Positions 34,225-44,685 of a stretch of DNA of 64,000 nt are shown in pieces. Source of the stretch: Amycolatopsis tucumanensis. GTDB lineage: Bacteria > Actinomycetota > Actinomycetes > Mycobacteriales > Pseudonocardiaceae. Within the stretch, counting starts at the first letter, position 1, and the number at the start of each line of letters is the position of its first letter. The stretch is taken from assembly GCF_021654135.1 (NCBI RefSeq), contig NZ_JAKGSD010000029.1, positions 45,581-109,580 on the forward strand, written 5' to 3'. The translations under genes and the position numbers were made by a program. A model generated the notes under the pieces. That model worked only from the letters and a program-made list of their open reading frames with translations, made no database searches and was not told where the DNA came from.

Positions 34225-34508
34225 CCCTCCTGCGGCCCGCGCGGGCGGGCGGGCCGCAGCGGGCGGGCGGCCGGCCGGGCACGGCTCGGCTCGGTGTTCC
34301 GGAAATGGGCGCGCCCCGTGGGCTGCCCGCACCCTGCGGGTAGCCGCGCGCTGCGGGCAGCCGCGCGCCGCGTGCTGTCAGCGCCCTGGGGGCGGCTCCG
34401 CGCGCCCTGCGGACTGCCAGTGTCCCGAGGCTGCCCGCGGGGCGCGGTTCGGGCCCGCGTGGCTCCCCGCCGACCTACCCCCAGCGTTGGGGTTGATCGG
34501 GCGCCCAG
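34225..34508. other. GC-rich intergenic stretch without recognisable genes
   Basis: Runs of GCGGGC and short imperfect repeats follow the acyl-CoA synthetase stop; CGCGCGGGCGGGC/GCCCGC stretches could fold into a terminator. I see no protein-like frame. Confidence 0.5.
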
Positions 34509-34678
34509 GCTGGGCGCGATGCGGGCCCGCTCAGGCTGCGCGATCCGGCACCCGCTGAGGCTGGGCGCGATGCGGGCCGCTCAGGCTGCGCGCGATCCGG
34601 CACCCGCTCAGGCTGGGCGCGATGCGGGCGCCCACTCACGCTGGGCGTGATGCGGGCGCCCGCTCAGGCTGGGCGTGG
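34509..34678. repeat. Tandem repeats of about 25-28 bp (GCTGGGCGCGATGCGGGC family)
   Basis: Six to seven degenerate copies of a unit such as GCTGGGCGCGATGCGGGC followed by CCGCTCAG. Versions alternate between GCTGGGCGCGATGCGGG and GCTGCGCGATCCGGCAC. The tract abuts the stop codon of the decayed gene to its right. No coding frame persists across it. Confidence 0.75.
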
Positions 34679-35110
34679 CCGCAGGTCCCGCTGGCTGCGT
34701 TCGTCCGTCACCACCTCGCCGGAGCGTGCGAAGCGCACCGACGCCCACCACGAACCGTCGGCGCGCGGGTGCTTCTCCCAGGTCAGCGTTCCCGGCACCC
34801 ACTGCCCGGAGTCCCGCACGAGACAGGGCTTCCCGGGCGGATTCGCCTTTCCGCGCACCCGTAGCCACCGTTCGGTGCAGCAGTGCCGGCAGGGCTGGAG
34901 CTTCTCCGGGCCCAGGTCCGCCAGCGGACCGGCACCACGTCACCGGTCTCGCCGCCCCTGCGGCGCACGTGCTCCTGCCCCTTGCGCATCCACTCGCACC
35001 GGTCGTCGTTGTGGTACGCCGACCCGCCCGTGGTGCGGCAGCACCCCCGCCAGCGGCGGCTTGCGGTACGCGCACTGCCCCGCCGGCGGGATCGCCGTCC
35101 ATCGCGGCCA
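34664..35110 (-). pseudogene. Frameshifted gene for a small Cys/Trp-rich protein
   Basis: Protein-like segments run in order on the minus strand but in three frames. WTAIPPAGQCAYRKPPLAGV comes first, then AYHNDDRCEWMRKGQEHVRR, then KLQPCRHCCTERWLRVRGKA running through WEKHPRADGSWWASVRF to the end RSQRDLRPRPA. Indels near 35030 and 34925 would restore one frame of about 140-145 aa with paired cysteines. No family is recognised. This is either real decay or base-calling errors in a high-GC stretch. It lies between tandem repeats and echA19. Confidence 0.45.
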
Positions 35111-35134
35111 AGTTAGCGGCCACCACCGACAGTT

Positions 35135-35923
35135 TCAGCGGCCCTCGAACCGGGGCGTGCGCTTCTCCGTGAACGCGCGCGGCCCCTCCTTCGCGTCGGC
35201 GGACTGGAAGACCTTCAGCCCGTACTGCGCCTCGATCTTGAAGGCCTCCTCCTCGGGCATCCCCTCGGTGTCGCGGATCGTGCGCAGGATCGCCTGCACC
35301 GCGAGCGGCCCGTTGGCGGCGATCATGTCCGCCAGCTCCAGCGCCCGCTCCAGCGCGGTCCCGTCCGGCACCACGCTGCCGATCAGCCCGATCTCCTTCG
35401 CCTCCGCGGCGGTCAGGTGCCGCCCGGTCAGCAGGATCTCCGCCGCCAGCGTGTACGGGATCTGCCGCGGCAGCCGCACCGCCGAGCCGCCCATCGGGAA
35501 CAGTCCCCACCGCGCCTCGGACACGCCGAACCGCGCGCTCTCCCCGGCCACGCGGATGTCCGTGGCCTGCAGGATCTCCGTGCCGCCCGCGATCGCCGGG
35601 CCCTCCACGGCCGCGATCAGCGGTTTCGTCAACCGCCGCCCCTTCAACAGGCCCTCGATGCGGCCGGGGTCGAACGTGCCCTTCTCGTAGGAGTCCGCGG
35701 GGGAGTTGCGGTTCATCGACTTCAGATCCGCCCCGGCGCAGAACGCGCCACCCGCGCCGGTGAGCACACAGCACCGGATCTCCGGATCGTTGTCCACCCG
35801 GTCCCAGGCCTCGACCAGGATCGCCATCATCTCGCCGCTGATCGCGTTGCGGACCTCCGGCCGGTTCATCGTCACCACGAGCGTGTGCGCGCGTTGTTCA
35901 ACCAGAGCGTGCGGCTGCGTCAT
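35135..35923 (-). CDS. echA19: Enoyl-CoA hydratase EchA19-like
   Basis: 262 aa (EchA19, Rv3516, has 263). It is a crotonase-fold protein: oxyanion-hole region AFCAGADLKSM, and EGPAIAGGTEILQATDIRVAGE with the catalytic-loop residues. ARFGVSEARWGLFPMGGSA is typical of this group. EchA19 hydrates steroid side-chain enoyl-CoAs. The ATG has GAGAGG upstream. It is divergent from fadD19 with a KstR-like site between, the same pairing as Rv3515c/Rv3516 in M. tuberculosis, which strengthens the name. Confidence 0.88.
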   Translation of the reverse strand: MTQPHALVEQRAHTLVVTMNRPEVRNAISGEMMAILVEAWDRVDNDPEIRCCVLTGAGGAFCAGADLKSMNRNSPADSYEKGTFDPGRIEGLLKGRRLTKPLIAAVEGPAIAGGTEILQATDIRVAGESARFGVSEARWGLFPMGGSAVRLPRQIPYTLAAEILLTGRHLTAAEAKEIGLIGSVVPDGTALERALELADMIAANGPLAVQAILRTIRDTEGMPEEEAFKIEAQYGLKVFQSADAKEGPRAFTEKRTPRFEGR

Positions 35924-35957
35924 GAGTACCTCTCCATCCGGCGCCATTGCCCAAAAC

Positions 35958-35971
35958 GATAACATGTTCTA
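35958..35971. promoter_or_regulatory. KstR operator, near match (between echA19 and fadD19)
   Basis: GATAACATGTTCTA differs from TnnAACnnGTTnnA only at the first base. It lies 34 bases from the echA19 start and 10 bases from the fadD19 start, in a 58-base divergent region. Confidence 0.7.
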
Positions 35972-35981
35972 CTTTGGCTGG

Positions 35982-37598
35982 GTGGCATACAACATCGCGG
36001 ATCTGCTCGAGCACGCCGTCGACGCCGTGCCGGATCGCCCCGCGGTCATCTGCGGACAGCGGCACGTCACCTACGCACAGCTGGAGGACAGGGCCAACCG
36101 GCTGGCGCACCACCTCGCCGCGCAGGGGGTCGGTCCCGGCTCCCACATCGGCGTCTATTCCCGCAACTCCGTGGAGACGATCGAGGCGATGTTCGCCGCG
36201 TACAAGTTGCGCGCCATCGCGGTCAACGTCAACTACCGCTACGTCGAAGCCGAGCTCGAATACCTCTTCGACAACGCCGACCTGGTCGCGCTCGTGCACG
36301 AGCGCAAGTACGCGGACAAGGTCGCCGCGGTCCTCCCGAAGGCCCCGAAACTGAAACACGTACTAGTGGTCGAGGACGGTAGCGGCGCGGACTTCTCCGG
36401 CTACGGGGGCGCCGAGTACGAGCCGGCCCTCGCCGCGCAGTCGCCGGACCGCGACTTCGGCGAGCGCAGCCCGGACGACATCTACATCGTCTACACCGGC
36501 GGCACCACCGGGTACCCGAAGGGCGTCATGTGGCGCCACGAAGACGTGTGGCGGGCGCTCGGCGGCGGCATCGACTTCGTCACCGGCGAGTATGTTCCGG
36601 ACGAGTGGACGATGGCCGAGCGGGGCAAGCAGGGCGCGATGGTCCGGCTGCCCGCCGCGCCGCTCATCCACGGCGCCGCCCAGTGGGCCGCCTTCGGCGC
36701 GATGTTCGGCGGCGGCACCGTCGTGTTCGTGCCGCAGTTCGACCCGCACGAGATCTGGCGCGAGATCGAGAAGCACAAGGTGCACGTCCTGACGATCGTC
36801 GGCGACGCGATGGCCCGCCCGCTGCTCGACGCCTACCGCGAGGGCGGTTACGACGCCTCGTCGCTCGTCGCCGTGTCCAGCCACGCCGCGCTGTTCTCCC
36901 AGCCGGTCAAGCAGGAGTACCTCGACGCCTTCCCGAACCTGGTGCTCACCGACGCGATCGGCTCGTCGGAGAGCGGCTTCACCGGCATCGGCATGGTCGC
37001 CAAGGGCGCCGACCACTCGGCGGGTCCGCGGGTGAACTTCGGCAAGGACGCCATCCTCATCGACGACGACAACCGCCTGGTCCCGCGCGCGGCCGGCGCG
37101 ACCGGGCGGATCGCCCGCCGCGGGCACGTGCCGCTGGGCTACTACAAGGACCCGGCCAAGTCCGAGACGATCTTCGTCGAGGTCGAGGGCAACCGTTACG
37201 TCGTGCCCGGCGACTGGGCCCGCTACGAGGAGGACGGCACCGTCACCCTCCTCGGCCGCGGTTCGCAGTGCGTCAACACCGGCGGGGAGAAGGTGTTCCC
37301 GGAAGAGGTCGAAAGCGCGCTGAAGTCCCACCCGGACGTGTTCGACGCGATCGTCGTCGGTGTGCCGGACGAGCGGCTTGGCCAGCGGGTCGGGGCGATC
37401 CTCCAGGCCCGGCCCGGCGTCACGCCCGACCTCGGCGCGATCGAGGCGCACGTCCGGACGCAGGTCGCCGGCTACAAGGTGCCGCGCAGCGTGTGGCTGG
37501 TCGAGAAGATCGGGCGGCTCCCGACCGGCAAACCGGACTACCAGTGGGCCGCCCGGCACGCGGCGGAACACCAGCCGACCGAGATCCAGAAGGCCTGA
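35982..37598 (+). CDS. fadD19: Steroid-C26-CoA ligase FadD19
   Basis: 538 aa from a GTG (VAYNIADLLEHAVDAVPDR); FadD19 (Rv3515c, 548 aa) starts with nearly the same sequence. Diagnostic blocks are YIVYTGGTTGYPKGVMWRHE, DAIGSSESGF, LGRGSQCVNTGGEKVFPEEV and the terminal lysine in PTGKPDYQW. It activates the C26 carboxylate made by CYP125 to the CoA ester. It is followed 11 bases later by a nitronate-monooxygenase-like gene in the same transcript. The KstR-like site overlaps the start region. Confidence 0.92.
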   Translation: MAYNIADLLEHAVDAVPDRPAVICGQRHVTYAQLEDRANRLAHHLAAQGVGPGSHIGVYSRNSVETIEAMFAAYKLRAIAVNVNYRYVEAELEYLFDNADLVALVHERKYADKVAAVLPKAPKLKHVLVVEDGSGADFSGYGGAEYEPALAAQSPDRDFGERSPDDIYIVYTGGTTGYPKGVMWRHEDVWRALGGGIDFVTGEYVPDEWTMAERGKQGAMVRLPAAPLIHGAAQWAAFGAMFGGGTVVFVPQFDPHEIWREIEKHKVHVLTIVGDAMARPLLDAYREGGYDASSLVAVSSHAALFSQPVKQEYLDAFPNLVLTDAIGSSESGFTGIGMVAKGADHSAGPRVNFGKDAILIDDDNRLVPRAAGATGRIARRGHVPLGYYKDPAKSETIFVEVEGNRYVVPGDWARYEEDGTVTLLGRGSQCVNTGGEKVFPEEVESALKSHPDVFDAIVVGVPDERLGQRVGAILQARPGVTPDLGAIEAHVRTQVAGYKVPRSVWLVEKIGRLPTGKPDYQWAARHAAEHQPTEIQKA

Positions 37599-37609
37599 GG
37601 AGACACTTG

Positions 37610-38716
37610 ATGCGCACCGCGCTGTGCGAGACGTTCGGCATCCGGTACCCGATCATCGGGTTCACCCCGTCGGAGCACGTGGCCGCCGCGATCAGCAAGG
37701 CGGGCGGCCTCGGCGTGCTCGGCTGCGTGCGGTTCAACGACGCCGGTGAACTCGACCGGGTGCTGGACTGGATGGACGCCAACACCGACGGCAAGCCCTA
37801 CGGGGTCGACATCGTCATGCCCGCGAAGGTGCCCGCCGAGGGCGCGGCGGTGGACCTCGAAAAGCTCATCCCCGAGGAGCACCGCGCGTTCGTCGAGCGG
37901 ACGCTGCGCGAGCTGGGCGTGCCGGAGCTGCCGGAGGACACCGAGGAACGCGCCGGCGTTCTCGGCTGGCTGCACTCGGTGGCCCGCTCGCACGTCGAGG
38001 TCGCGCTGAAGCACCCGATCAAGCTGATCGCCAACGCGCTCGGCTCACCCCCGGTCGACGTCATCAACCAGGCGCACGAGCACGGCGTGCCGGTGGCGGC
38101 GCTCGCCGGCAAGGCCGAGCACGCGGTGCGGCACGTCGACAACGGCGTGGACTTCGTCGTGGCGCAGGGGTACGAGGCGGGCGGGCACACCGGCGAGATC
38201 GCGTCGATGGTGCTGCTGCCGGAGATCGTCGACGCGGTGGGCGACCGCGCGCCGGTGCTCGCGGCGGGCGGGATCGGGTCGGGCAGGCAGGTCGCGGCGG
38301 CGCTGGCGCTCGGCGCGTCCGGCGCGTGGACCGGCTCGATCTGGCTCGCGACGGAGGAGTACCTGCAGACGATGCCCGAGTCAACGGCGATGCAGAGCGC
38401 GCTGGTCGGGGCGACGTCGTCGGACACCGTGCGGACGCGCATCTACACCGGCAAACCGGCGCGGTTGCTGAAGACGCGCTGGACGGAGGCCTGGTCGTCC
38501 GCGGACGCGCCCGATCCGCTGCCGATGCCGCTGCAGAACCTGCTGGTGAGCAAGGCGCACAACCGCATCCACGCGGCGAACGACCCGACGGTCGTGTCGA
38601 TGCCGGCAGGCCAGATCATCGGCCGGATCGACCGGGTGCTCCCGGTGGCCGAGATCGTGGCCGACCTGGTCAGCGGTTACGAGGAGGCGCTGTCCCGCCT
38701 GGACAAGACGAGGTAG
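37610..38716 (+). CDS. Nitronate monooxygenase/2-nitropropane dioxygenase-like flavoprotein
   Basis: 368 aa. FMN TIM-barrel features: PIIGFTPSEHVAAAISKAGGLGVLG near the start, VVAQGYEAGGHTGEIAS and PVLAAGGIGSGRQVAAALALGASG, which bind the FMN phosphate. IpdC of the cholesterol pathway belongs to the same superfamily, but this protein looks different from it. Co-transcription with fadD19 (11-base gap) implies a role in sterol breakdown, perhaps reducing or isomerising an acyl intermediate. The last 40 bases overlap the convergent permease gene. Confidence 0.75.
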   Translation: MRTALCETFGIRYPIIGFTPSEHVAAAISKAGGLGVLGCVRFNDAGELDRVLDWMDANTDGKPYGVDIVMPAKVPAEGAAVDLEKLIPEEHRAFVERTLRELGVPELPEDTEERAGVLGWLHSVARSHVEVALKHPIKLIANALGSPPVDVINQAHEHGVPVAALAGKAEHAVRHVDNGVDFVVAQGYEAGGHTGEIASMVLLPEIVDAVGDRAPVLAAGGIGSGRQVAAALALGASGAWTGSIWLATEEYLQTMPESTAMQSALVGATSSDTVRTRIYTGKPARLLKTRWTEAWSSADAPDPLPMPLQNLLVSKAHNRIHAANDPTVVSMPAGQIIGRIDRVLPVAEIVADLVSGYEEALSRLDKTR

Positions 38717-39918
38717 GCGAGCGCGCCGAGGGCCAGCACCACGACACCGCTGATCACCGACGACAGCGGCAGGCTGAACGCGAGCACCACGCAGCCGGCG
38801 AGCCCCACCACGGGCACCACGCGGCGGGTGCCGAGCGTCCACGCGCTCGCGTTCGCGATGGCGTAGTAGGTCAGCACCGCGAACGACGAGAACCCGATCG
38901 CATCGCGCAGGTCGGTCACCAGCACCAGGGCGGCGACCACGATGCCGACCGCCACCTCCGCGCGGTGCGGCACGGCGAACCGCGGGTGCACGGCGGCCAG
39001 CGGAGCGGGCAGGTGGCCGTCGCGGGCCATCGCGAACGTCGTCCGGGACACGCCCAGCACGAGTGCGAGCAGCGAGCCCAGCGCGGCCAGCGCGGCGCCG
39101 GCCCGGACCACCGGGGTGAGCGCCGACCACGACGTGCCCGCGACCGCGGCGGCGATCGGGTCCGAAGTGGACGCCAGACCGTCCGGACCCAGTTGCAGCA
39201 GCAGGAAAACGGCGACGACCGCGTACACGACGAGCGTGATCCCCAGTGCGATCGGGATCGCTCGGGGGATGGTGCGCTCCGGGTCGCGGACCTCCTCGCC
39301 GAGGGTGGCGATTCGCGCGTACCCGGCGAAGGCGAAGAACAGCAGCCCGGCCGACTGCAGGACGCCCCCAGCCCCCGAGCCGGGGAACGGCGTCAGGTGC
39401 GCGGCCGCCGGGTTCCCCGCGACGACGATGGCGGCCACCGACCCGGCGAGGACCACGAGCGTGATCGTGACGATGACCTTGGTGAGCGTCACCGACCGCT
39501 GGACGCCGCGGTAGTTGAGGGCGGTCAACGCGAGCACTGCGGCCGCCGCGACGAACGACTGCGCGAGGCGGCTCGCGCCGGGCGCGGTGTAGGAGGCGAC
39601 GGTCAGCGCCATCGCCGCGCAGCTCGCGGTCTTGCCGACGACGAACCCCCACCCGGCGAGGTAACCCCAGAACTCGCCGAGCCGTTCCCGGCCGTAGACG
39701 TAGGTGCCGCCGGATTCGGGGTACCGGGCGGCGAGGCGGGCGGAGGAGGTGGCGTTGCAGTAGGCGACCACGGCGGCCAGCGCGAGGCCGATCAGCAGCC
39801 CGGCGCCCGCGGCACGGGCGGCAGGAGCGAAGGCCGCGAAGACCCCCGCCCCGATCATCGACCCCAGGCCGATCACGACCGCGTCCCCGGTACCGAGCCG
39901 CCGCACGAGTCCTGTCAC
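38677..39918 (-). CDS. APC-superfamily amino acid permease
   Basis: 413 aa with about 12 hydrophobic segments. The N terminus GTGDAVVIGLGSMIGAGVF is the conserved APC TM1, followed by ARYPESGGTYVYGRERLGEF in the TM2-3 region and FFAFAGYARIATLGEEVRDPERT in TM6. It resembles ethanolamine/cationic amino acid permeases of actinomycetes. Start MTGLVRRLGTGD at 39918. No linked metabolic gene shows its substrate. Confidence 0.85.
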   Translation of the reverse strand: MTGLVRRLGTGDAVVIGLGSMIGAGVFAAFAPAARAAGAGLLIGLALAAVVAYCNATSSARLAARYPESGGTYVYGRERLGEFWGYLAGWGFVVGKTASCAAMALTVASYTAPGASRLAQSFVAAAAVLALTALNYRGVQRSVTLTKVIVTITLVVLAGSVAAIVVAGNPAAAHLTPFPGSGAGGVLQSAGLLFFAFAGYARIATLGEEVRDPERTIPRAIPIALGITLVVYAVVAVFLLLQLGPDGLASTSDPIAAAVAGTSWSALTPVVRAGAALAALGSLLALVLGVSRTTFAMARDGHLPAPLAAVHPRFAVPHRAEVAVGIVVAALVLVTDLRDAIGFSSFAVLTYYAIANASAWTLGTRRVVPVVGLAGCVVLAFSLPLSSVISGVVVLALGALAYLVLSRRDSASS

Positions 39919-40221
39919 GGGGAGACCGTATCCGGTGCCCCGACGGAGGGGATGATCCGTTACGGGATGTTCGGCGCCCGTTTGTCCGCGGACCGGCGGC
40001 TCGCCGAGGGCATGCAGGTGGGTGGCTGGGGCTGGGGCGTGCTGGTGGGCGCATCAGCTGGGGATTCTCGGCGGTCCTCGCTGCCCGGGCCGGCCGAGGT
40101 GTCCAGTGGTGCGCGCTCATCCTCGGGCGGCCGGCGTGCACGTTCCCGGCTCACGCCGACTCAGGCCGCCGCCGAGGCAAGCGCGTGTCCACGATCCGCG
40201 GGCCTTCCGAAACCAACCCCC
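39919..40221. other. 303-base gap
   Basis: Between the divergent permease start and the ECF42 sigma gene end. GC-rich sequence without a convincing coding frame; a minus-strand frame rich in Arg/Pro/Ser at 39960-40154 looks like a non-coding shadow. No terminator hairpin or operator recognised. Confidence 0.5.
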
Positions 40222-41457
40222 TCAGCCGAGAGCGTCCAGCTTCCGCTCCAGCACCGCGCGCTCCCGCTCGTTCCCGCACAGCTCGACGGCCCGCCTCAGC
40301 TCCGTCCGCGCCTCCGCCACGCGGCCGAGCCGCACGAGCAACTCGCCCCGCACGGTCGGCAGCAGGTGCGACTTGTCGAGCGCCCCGGCGGCCGCCAGGG
40401 AGTCCACGATCGGCAGCGCCGCCGCCGGGCCCTGCGCCATCGACACCGCCACCGCGCGGTTCAGGTCGACCACGGGCGACGGCGCGAGCCCGCCGAGCGC
40501 CTCGTACAGCAGCACCACCCGGTCCCAGTTCGTCTCCGCCACCGACGGCGCGACGGCGTGGCACTCGGCGATCGCGGCCTGCAGGCCGTACGCGCCCAGC
40601 CCCCGCCCGGCCGCCTCCGCCCGCGCCAGCGCCGCCCGTCCCCGCCGGATCGCCGACCGGTCCCACCGCCGCCGGTCCTGGTCCTCCAGCAGCACCGGCT
40701 CCCCGTCCGGCCCGGTGCGCGCCGGGAACCGCGCGGCGGTCAGCTCCAGCAACGCCAGCAGCCCGTGCACCTCCGGCTCGTCCGGCATCAGGCGCGACAG
40801 GACGCGGGCGAGGCGCTGGGCCTCGCCCGCGAGGTCGAACCTGATCAGGTCGCCGCCGGAGCTGGCCGACGACCCCTCGGTGAAGATCACGTAGATCACG
40901 TTCAGCACCGACCCGAGCCGCGCGGCCCGCTCCTCCGGCGAGGGCACCTCGAACGGCACCCCCGCCGCGCCGAGCGTCTTCTTCGCCCGCGTGATCCGCG
41001 CCTGCACGGTCGCGGTCGGCACGAGGAACGCCCGCGCGATCTCGTCGCTGGTCAGACCGCCGACCACCCGCAGCGTCAGCGCCACCCGCGCCTCCCGCGA
41101 CAGCACCGGGTGGCACGAGATGAACATCAGCGCGAGCACGTCGTCGTCGATCTGGTCCGGGTCCCACTCGATCTCCCCGCCGTCCTCGCGCATCTCGTTG
41201 GCGAGGACGGCGTACCGGTCGTCGAGCGCGGAGCGACGGCGGAACGCGTCCACGGCCCGGCGCCTGCCCACCGTGAGCAGCCACCCCGCCGGGTTGCGGG
41301 GCACCCCCTCACGCGGCCAGGTCACCAGCGCCTCCGCCAGCGCCTCCTGGGCGAGGTCCTCGGCCAGCGCGAAATCGCCGGTGTAGCGCGCGAGCGCACC
41401 GACGATCCGCGCCGACTCGATGCGCCAGACGGCGGCGATCGCTTCCCGTTCGGTCAT
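40222..41457 (-). CDS. ECF42-type RNA polymerase sigma factor with TPR-like C-terminal extension
   Basis: 411 aa. Region 2 is ALARYTGDFALAEDLAQEALAEALV and NPAGWLLTVGRRRAVDAFRR; region 4 is GGLTSDEIARAFLVPTATVQARITRAKK. A long helical C-terminal domain follows (ECHAVAPSVAETNWDRVVLLYEAL and on), the hallmark of ECF42. Such factors are encoded with a YCII/DGPF protein instead of an anti-sigma factor, as here: the DGPF gene ends 1 base upstream. They are thought to control the partner operon. Confidence 0.88.
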   Translation of the reverse strand: MTEREAIAAVWRIESARIVGALARYTGDFALAEDLAQEALAEALVTWPREGVPRNPAGWLLTVGRRRAVDAFRRRSALDDRYAVLANEMREDGGEIEWDPDQIDDDVLALMFISCHPVLSREARVALTLRVVGGLTSDEIARAFLVPTATVQARITRAKKTLGAAGVPFEVPSPEERAARLGSVLNVIYVIFTEGSSASSGGDLIRFDLAGEAQRLARVLSRLMPDEPEVHGLLALLELTAARFPARTGPDGEPVLLEDQDRRRWDRSAIRRGRAALARAEAAGRGLGAYGLQAAIAECHAVAPSVAETNWDRVVLLYEALGGLAPSPVVDLNRAVAVSMAQGPAAALPIVDSLAAAGALDKSHLLPTVRGELLVRLGRVAEARTELRRAVELCGNERERAVLERKLDALG

Positions 41458-41458
41458 C

Positions 41459-41878
41459 TCAGAGCTGGCCGGTCGCCTCGCGCCACGCCCGCTCCTTCTG
41501 GATCCACTCGTTGTCCTGCGGGAACTCGTCGATCGTGGTGACCCGCCGGATCTCGGTCTTGAAGCCCTTGCCCTTGATCGGGGACCGCTTGGCCCACTCG
41601 ACCGCCTCCTCCTTGGAGGCCACGTTGAGGATGTAGAAGCCGCCGAACAGCTCCTTCGTCTCGCCGTACGGGCCGTCGGTGACCACGGGCGGCTCCGAGG
41701 AGTAGTCCACCACCACGCCGTCGTTCGCGTCGTCCAGCCCTTCGGCGGCGACCAGCACACCGGCCCGGATCAGCTCCTGGTTGTACTGCCCGGTCATCTC
41801 GATCATCTGGTCGAAGTCGAAGTCGGCCAGGTTCGCGAACGCCTCGTCGGTGGCCCGCCAGATCAGCATGAACTTCAT
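41459..41878 (-). CDS. YCII-related (DGPF-domain) protein
   Basis: 139 aa, start MKFMLIWRATDEAF. It has the family signature TDGPYGETKELFGGFYIL and a C-terminal RRVTTIDEFP block. It is the standard partner of ECF42 sigma factors, placed immediately upstream, and is proposed to affect sigma activity or be its main target. It is divergent from the lipoprotein gene at 42011. Confidence 0.88.
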   Translation of the reverse strand: MKFMLIWRATDEAFANLADFDFDQMIEMTGQYNQELIRAGVLVAAEGLDDANDGVVVDYSSEPPVVTDGPYGETKELFGGFYILNVASKEEAVEWAKRSPIKGKGFKTEIRRVTTIDEFPQDNEWIQKERAWREATGQL

Positions 41879-42010
41879 GGTGTTTCTCCCTCGGTGTCCG
41901 GGTCCTTCTGGACCCTCTCACCCCATGGGTCGAACGGGGGGCGTTTCGATCGACACGGCCCCGGAATTTTTTTGTGCAACCCGCCGGCGGGCCCGTTCCG
42001 TCCTGGAGGC

Positions 42011-42520
42011 ATGAGGTGGAAAGCAACGATGTGCGGGCTGGGCCTCGTCCTGCTGGCGGCCACGGCCTGCGGCGAGCAGACCCCTACCGTCGGAAGCGGT
42101 TCCGGTGACGCGACCAGCAGCGAAGCCGCTCCCACCGCCCCGACCATCCCGGCCACCGACCTGCCCCCGGTGATGCCGGGCGGGCCGCGTCAGATGCAGC
42201 CACCGGCGGACACCGCCCAGGTGCCTGCCACCCGCGTCGACTCCTCGGCGCTGCCCTCGGACTTCCCGCGCGAGGTGTTCGTCAGCGCCGACGGCAAGCA
42301 GTTGTTCATCCGCGCCGAGGAAGGCGGGTGCGGGCGCGCCGCGGCCGAGGTGACCGCCCAGGACGCCCGGCAGGTCGTGGTCAACCTGGTCGAGAACAAG
42401 AGCAACCTGGCCGGCCAGATGTGCACCATGGACATCCGCTACCCGGTGGTGTCGGCGACCCTGTCCGAACCCCTGAACGAGCGGACTGTCGTGCTGACGA
42501 GCGCCAAACGAGGTTACTGA
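42011..42520 (+). CDS. Putative lipoprotein of unknown function
   Basis: 169 aa, ATG preceded by CTGGAGGC. The signal peptide MRWKATMCGLGLVLLAATAC ends in a lipobox-like sequence with Cys20. Then comes a Ser/Thr/Pro/Ala-rich linker to about residue 90 and a compact domain with two cysteines (GGCGRAAAEVTAQD and QMCTMDIRYP), probably a disulphide. It is probably exported and anchored to the membrane. No family recognised beyond this general actinobacterial lipoprotein layout. The SRPBCC gene follows 18 bases later. Confidence 0.7.
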   Translation: MRWKATMCGLGLVLLAATACGEQTPTVGSGSGDATSSEAAPTAPTIPATDLPPVMPGGPRQMQPPADTAQVPATRVDSSALPSDFPREVFVSADGKQLFIRAEEGGCGRAAAEVTAQDARQVVVNLVENKSNLAGQMCTMDIRYPVVSATLSEPLNERTVVLTSAKRGY

Positions 42521-42538
42521 CCGGTAGTATCGCGGGTC

Positions 42539-42976
42539 ATGAGGAAACGCCAGGTCTCCGCCACGCGGATCGTCGCGGCTCCGCCGGAGAAGATCTTCGA
42601 GCTGCTCGCGGACCCGTCGAAGCACCCGCTGATCGACGGCTCCGGCACGGTCCTCGCGGCCCAGAACGGCGGGCCGGAGCGCCTGACGCTCGGCTCCCGC
42701 TTCGGCATGGACATGAAGATGGGCGCGAACTACAAGATCCTCAACACGGTCGTCGAGTTCGACGAGAACCGGCTGATCGCCTGGCGGCACTTCAACGGGC
42801 ACCGCTGGCGGTGGCAGCTCAAGCCGCTCGAGGACGGCTCGACCGAGGTCACCGAGACCTTCGACTGGTCAACCGCGCGGATCCCGCTCCTGATCGACCT
42901 GAGCTTCTTCCCGCGCAAGAACAAGCAGGCCATCGACAAGACCCTCGACCGGCTGGTCAAGCTGTTCCAGGCGTGA
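42539..42976 (+). CDS. SRPBCC (polyketide cyclase/START-like) family protein
   Basis: 145 aa, start MRKRQVSATRIVAAPPEKIFELLADPSKHP, a very typical SRPBCC opening. FNGHRWRWQLKPLEDGSTEVTETFDW forms the central sheet of the lipid-binding cavity. It is likely a ligand-binding or dehydratase-like protein of the cytoplasm. It follows the lipoprotein gene by 18 bases, so the two may share a transcript, and is followed by a strong terminator. Confidence 0.8.
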   Translation: MRKRQVSATRIVAAPPEKIFELLADPSKHPLIDGSGTVLAAQNGGPERLTLGSRFGMDMKMGANYKILNTVVEFDENRLIAWRHFNGHRWRWQLKPLEDGSTEVTETFDWSTARIPLLIDLSFFPRKNKQAIDKTLDRLVKLFQA

Positions 42977-42980
42977 AAAA

Positions 42981-43010
42981 ACGGGCGCCACCCGCGTGGG
43001 TGGCGCCCGT
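42981..43010. terminator. Bidirectional Rho-independent-type hairpin
   Basis: ACGGGCGCCACCC / GGGTGGCGCCCGT, a perfect 13-bp stem with a GCGT loop, flanked by AAAAA on the left. It lies between the convergent SRPBCC and fumarase genes and can stop both. Confidence 0.85.
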
Positions 43011-43023
43011 TCGAGTCAGTCGC

Positions 43024-44685
<1,662 letters not shown>

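Noticed and set aside
34225..34670. Possible prophage or insertion-sequence remnant in the GC-rich gap
   Set aside because: No transposase-like frame, terminal inverted repeats or target-site duplication; only simple tandem repeats are visible.
36352..36365. TGAAACACGTACTA inside fadD19, resembling a KstR site
   Set aside because: The GTT half-site is GTA, it lies within coding sequence far from any start, and is best explained by chance.
38326..41541. Very long open frame of more than 1000 codons on the plus strand opposite the permease and ECF42 sigma genes
   Set aside because: Its composition is Arg/Gly/Ala/His-rich without any domain, it is fully antisense to two convincing genes, and long stop-free shadows are expected at this GC content.
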